Below are positions 6,158-7,569 of a stretch of 7,569 nt of DNA, one piece after another (the stretch's first letter is position 1; each line of letters begins with the position of its first letter). The translations under genes were made by a program, and so were the position numbers. The notes under the pieces were generated by a model, which did not search any database, had not been told where the DNA came from, and saw only the letters and a list, made by a program, of their open reading frames with translations. The DNA is from Candidatus Nanohaloarchaea archaeon (lineage in GTDB: Archaea > Nanohalarchaeota > Nanosalinia > Nanosalinales > JAHENU01). The DNA is taken from positions 1 to 7,569 of the forward strand of contig JAHENU010000116.1 in NCBI GenBank assembly GCA_018609855.1, read 5' to 3'.

Positions 6158-6830
6158 TAACGAACCGATTACAGTAATTACGTTTCTCTGGGGCGACTGG
6201 TGCAACGGATGGGGAACTGAGTATGTGATGCGTATGGCGGGAATGCTGGAACGGCAAATGCCTGTACCGTACAATTTTTATGTATTCAGCGATACTTGGT
6301 CATACTCGAATCCGCACCTTGAGCTTCCCGACTGGATAAGAATGCCGAACTGGGTGCTTCAGGAAATGCCCGGCAACATGAAAAAGCTTTACGCTTATCA
6401 TCCCGACAATGAATTTTCCGGTCGTATTATCATGGTTGATCTGGACATGGTGTTTACGGGCAATCTGAAGCCGTTTACTGATTACAAAGGTATTTGGTGC
6501 GGGCCGGGCAATCTCGGTCGCGGTTATGGACTTGCGGGCGGCGGATTAGTCAGTTTTGAAAAGGAGAGTTGTGAAGGCTTATGGTTGCTCGGCTGGTACT
6601 ATCGTAACTGTTTCCAAGGCAAAGAACGGTTTTTCTATCGACGCTATATGCCTGAAACAGTGGACACATGGCAGAACGTAGCGCCCGGCACATTGTACAG
6701 TTATAAATGGTATGTAAAGAAATACGGGCTTCCTGAAGATTGTCGAGTGGTACATTTTCACGGGCGACCAAGGCCGCATGAAGTGCGTGATGAACCGTTT
6801 ATGAAGAAATACTGGAGTTTTCCCGAATGA
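6150..6830 (+). CDS. GT-A glycosyltransferase, second of a related pair
   Basis: This 226-residue protein has an ITVITFLWGDW-like first strand (6-17), a YNFYVFSD strand (41-48), then RIIMVDLDMVFTGNLKPF (92-109) with the DLD at 97-99. GLAGGGLVSF (127-136) is the usual glycine-rich stretch before the acceptor site, and VVHFHGRPRPHE (200-211) is the C-terminal histidine-glycine motif that often supplies a metal ligand in GT-A enzymes. This ending is closer to the standard family than its neighbour's. Start ATG 6150 lies 4-6 bases after GGGAGAG and overlaps the preceding gene by 8 bases. It is GC-richer than the 1910-4800 stretch. The sugar transferred is not predictable from sequence alone. Confidence 0.8.
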   Translation: MDNNEPITVITFLWGDWCNGWGTEYVMRMAGMLERQMPVPYNFYVFSDTWSYSNPHLELPDWIRMPNWVLQEMPGNMKKLYAYHPDNEFSGRIIMVDLDMVFTGNLKPFTDYKGIWCGPGNLGRGYGLAGGGLVSFEKESCEGLWLLGWYYRNCFQGKERFFYRRYMPETVDTWQNVAPGTLYSYKWYVKKYGLPEDCRVVHFHGRPRPHEVRDEPFMKKYWSFPE

Positions 6831-7513
6831 AACAACCGATACTTATTACAGGTCCTCCGCGAAGCGGTACAAGTGCTACTGCTGGAATAATTCATGCGTC
6901 AGGCGCGTTCGGCGGTGATATGCGCGGGGCGAACCGCAATAATCCGAAAGGTCAGTTTGAAAACCGTGCGCTGGTAAACATCAATAAGGGATGGCTTGTA
7001 CGTAACGGTTATGATATGATGGGACAAGCACCAGTGCCGGGACCGGTTGTAAGCGAGCATGATTGGCCAAGCGTACACGAATCGAACCTGCTTTATACTG
7101 AAGTATGGAACTCGCTTGTAAGCCAAGGCTGGGACGGTGAATCACCGTGGTTTTTCAAAGACCCGAAGATAACGTGGAACTGGCCGCTGTGGCTGTCAGC
7201 TTTTCCTGACGCGTATTGGATTATTGTTGAGAGGAATGTTGAGGATACGGCACGAAGCTGTCAGAAAACGGGCTTTATGCGTGCATATAATTCAGTGAAA
7301 AGCTGGAGCAACTGGGTTAATACGCACTATCAGCGTCTCGAATATCTGCAGGACCACAGTTCACGAGTGCGTGTAATTTGTCCTGTAAGGTTTATAGTAA
7401 GCAGTGAATATGAAGAGATAAAGACGGCTGTTGAAGAGTTCGGGTTACAGTGGAATGATGACGTGAATGAGTTTATAGACAAGAGGTTCTGGCACAGCAA
7501 GAGGTCGAAATAA
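6827..7513 (+). CDS. Second sulfotransferase (Sulfotransfer_3-like)
   Basis: This 228-residue protein begins with ILITGPPRSGTSATAGII (5-22), the P-loop-like 5'-phosphosulfate site in the PPRSGTS form typical of Sulfotransfer_3/1-type proteins. NNPKGQFENRALVNIN (38-53) matches the family's 'N..G.FE...' segment. WFFKDPKITW (108-117) is a common core motif. YWIIVERNVEDTARSC (130-145) supplies the 3'-phosphate-binding Arg136 and Ser144. It differs in all these blocks from the sulfotransferase at 4171, so the two are not duplicates and may act on different positions or sugars. Start ATG 6827 overlaps the previous stop as ATGA, with GGAG at 6814-6817. Its last base is shared with the start of the next gene. 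A different P-loop enzyme is possible, because the family is broad and includes many uncharacterised phage members. Confidence 0.78.
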   Translation: MKQPILITGPPRSGTSATAGIIHASGAFGGDMRGANRNNPKGQFENRALVNINKGWLVRNGYDMMGQAPVPGPVVSEHDWPSVHESNLLYTEVWNSLVSQGWDGESPWFFKDPKITWNWPLWLSAFPDAYWIIVERNVEDTARSCQKTGFMRAYNSVKSWSNWVNTHYQRLEYLQDHSSRVRVICPVRFIVSSEYEEIKTAVEEFGLQWNDDVNEFIDKRFWHSKRSK

Positions 7514-7569
7514 TGGTAGGTTTAGGTCCATTAGCAAGCACACCATTTCCGGGTGGGCTATTTCAAACA
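7513..7569 (+). CDS. Unidentified protein, first 19 codons (3'-partial)
   Basis: An ATG at 7513 overlaps the TAA of the sulfotransferase gene by one base and has AAGAGG at 7500-7505, 7 bases upstream. The frame stays open to the window end and encodes MVGLGPLASTPFPGGLFQT. It is too short to identify. Its glycine- and proline-rich start is not like an enzyme core. It could be the next structural gene or another member of the block. Confidence 0.6.
   Translation, partial: MVGLGPLASTPFPGGLFQT

Overview
The window looks like part of a tailed double-stranded DNA phage genome or a prophage. It opens in the C-terminal part of an HK97-fold, encapsulin-type major capsid protein. A strong intrinsic terminator and a small two-domain phage-type protein follow. 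Everything is on the plus strand, tightly packed and without tRNAs. The host cannot be read from the sequence. A KpsC-like, Kdo-transferase-type protein hints weakly at a Gram-negative host, but that is inference.

Layout: 1-749 capsid protein (5' end outside the window); 772-806 terminator; 832-1155 small protein with a disordered acidic linker; 1161-7513 nine consecutive sugar-building and sugar-decorating genes; 7513-7569 the first 19 codons of another gene. The nine genes are, in order: a GT42/Maf (DUF115)-like Rossmann transferase, a KpsC-like capsule-type glycosyltransferase, a small GT-A glycosyltransferase, a polysaccharide pyruvyltransferase-family protein, a Sulfotransfer_2-type sulfotransferase, a TylF/Methyltransf_24-like methyltransferase, two related GT-A glycosyltransferases, and a second sulfotransferase of a different (Sulfotransfer_3-like) type. 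Most junctions overlap by 4-8 bases (ATGA type) or sit within 11 bases, so the block reads as one translationally coupled operon.

Taken together, the block has the parts for a short glycan carrying acidic sugars, pyruvate ketals, sulfate esters and O-methyl groups. No flippase, polymerase, exporter, membrane segment or donor-synthesis gene is visible, so the enzymes would draw nucleotide sugars, PAPS, PEP and SAM from the host and act on a cytoplasmic acceptor. Because the block lies directly behind the capsid gene, in what should be the late structural region, I infer that the acceptor is a virion protein. Modification of the host surface is the main alternative. Base composition is uneven: the capsid gene and the last two or three genes are GC-richer than the stretch from about 1910 to 4800, which suggests the island was assembled from different sources.
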